NCBI RefSeq assembly: GCF_020165985.1
Contig: NZ_JAIUKZ010000018.1
Location: forward strand, 124,001 to 188,000
Length of the DNA stretch: 64,000 nt
Reading direction: 5' to 3'
Source of the DNA: Bacillus sp. RAR_GA_16
Lineage (GTDB): Bacteria; Bacillota; Bacilli; Bacillales; Guptibacillaceae
In this document: in pieces, positions 63,666 to 64,000 of the stretch
Layout: each line of letters starts with the position of its first letter
Position numbering within the stretch: the stretch's first letter is position 1
Made by a program: the position numbers and the translations under genes
The notes under the pieces: model-generated
The model's input: only the letters and a program-made list of their open reading frames with translations
Database searches by the model: none
Told to the model about the DNA's origin: nothing

Positions 63666-63794
63666 TTATAAATTTTTCGCATGCTTTTGTTCAAATTTAT
63701 CTTCAATCCGTTCAATCGCTTTCTTGTCATTCATTAATTCCAATTTATTTTGCATGACCAATTCTTTAAACGAAACCTTCTTAGATTTTCTCAT
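63666..63794 (-). CDS. FbpB-like small basic protein
   Basis: 42 residues: MRKSKKVSFKELVMQNKLEL, then DKKAIERIEDKFEQKHAKNL. The pattern (basic start, FKELV-N-EL, DK-IERIE-K-E-KH) is that of the Fur-regulated FbpB family. B. subtilis FbpB helps the sRNA FsrA in iron sparing. AAAGGAGACTAAT before the ATG. Confidence 0.75.
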   Translation of the reverse strand: MRKSKKVSFKELVMQNKLELMNDKKAIERIEDKFEQKHAKNL

Positions 63795-63905
63795 ATTAGT
63801 CTCCTTTCCTTTTCATCAGGTTTTAAAACCAGTATTCCCGTTTTTTAGAAACTTATTACAAAAATCCGATTTTTTCGTTTATTAAATTAACATTAAACCT
63901 TCTTT

Positions 63906-63933
63906 ATTATAGAAAATGGATATTGATTACCAA
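63906..63933 (-). promoter_or_regulatory. promoter and Fur-box candidate for the FbpB-like gene
   Basis: Minus strand TTGGTA (63928-63933), 16 bases, TATAAT (63906-63911). Over the -35, TGGTAATCAATATCC (63918-63932) agrees with the 7-1-7 Fur consensus at 11 of 14 fixed positions. Confidence 0.55.
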
Positions 63934-63944
63934 TAGAAAAAACG

Positions 63945-63977
63945 CAAAAAAAAGGATGGCAAGAGCCACCCTTTTTA
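63945..63977 (-). terminator. terminator of a gene to the right of the window
   Basis: AAAGGGTGGC/GCCATCCTTT stem and T8 on the minus strand. Confidence 0.82.
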
Positions 63978-63979
63978 CA

Positions 63980-64000
63980 TTAATTTGCAATTTTGTCGCG
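63980..64000 (-). CDS. possible C-terminal end of a gene starting right of the window
   Basis: Six codons (RDKIAN) and TAA just before the terminator. In B. subtilis citB and yneN lie near sspN, but six residues cannot identify the gene. Confidence 0.3.
   Translation of the reverse strand, partial: RDKIAN

Overview
The window is a chromosomal stretch from a low-GC, endospore-forming member of the Bacillaceae. The evidence is the long synteny with the Bacillus subtilis ypj/ypg/ypd/ypb and yne regions (ypjP, thyA, dfrA, brxA, ypgR, cspD, ypeP, ypdQ, ypcP, dynA, yneP-yneQ-yneR), spore genes (sspN, tlp, a CotP-like Hsp20), consensus SigW, SigL and Spo0A sites, and strong AGGAGG ribosome sites with frequent TTG and GTG starts. 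It looks closer to the alkaliphilic or marine bacilli than to B. subtilis itself, but the species cannot be fixed from sequence alone. There are no insertion sequences, prophage genes or CRISPR arrays.

Layout. 1-7600: end of an ABC-F ATPase gene, a ferredoxin, a YitT-type membrane protein with an apparent frameshift, thyA-dfrA, an Hsp20 coat-type protein behind a SigK-like promoter, a thioredoxin reductase, yuzB, ypjP and small proteins. 7700-8500: nine tRNA genes in one operon. 8600-21800: housekeeping and stress genes, including two TrhO tRNA hydroxylases, kapB, a spore-type cell wall hydrolase, a TelA pair behind a SigW promoter, OsmC, bacilliredoxin, YpgR, a lytic transglycosylase and an EAL phosphodiesterase. 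21800-28700: glycogen operon glgB-glgC-glgD-glgA, preceded by three Spo0A-type boxes, and a GH15-like glycosidase gene with a fourth such box. 28700-36500: RNA-binding cvfB, fhs, cold shock cspD with a switch-like leader, two RNase H-like genes, ypcP and small spore-type proteins. 36500-46350: lysine catabolism through beta-lysine (kamA, yokU, kamR-like activator, yodP/ablB, yodQ, yodR, yodS, yodT and a divergent PucR-type regulator), with a near-perfect sigma-54 promoter for kamA. 46350-46680: intergenic cluster of DnaA boxes. 46680-56600: patA, rhodanese, the double dynamin dynA, cshA, dat, a lipoprotein and an SDR. 56660-58080: a PlcR-like quorum-sensing regulator facing two unlisted peptide genes. 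58100-64000: a UDG-like protein, tandem SGNH hydrolases, yneR, yneQ, yneP, tlp, sspN and an fbpB-like gene with a Fur-box candidate.

The most novel signal is at 56660-58080. A PlcR-family regulator lies tail to tail with a 45-residue secreted peptide that resembles the PapR pheromone (signal peptide and an Asp-Leu-Pro-Tyr end) and with a 31-residue membrane peptide. No terminator separates them, so the converging transcripts should overlap. Other strong observations are the DnaA-box cluster, the Spo0A boxes of the glycogen genes, the sigma-54 promoter of kamA and the cspD leader.
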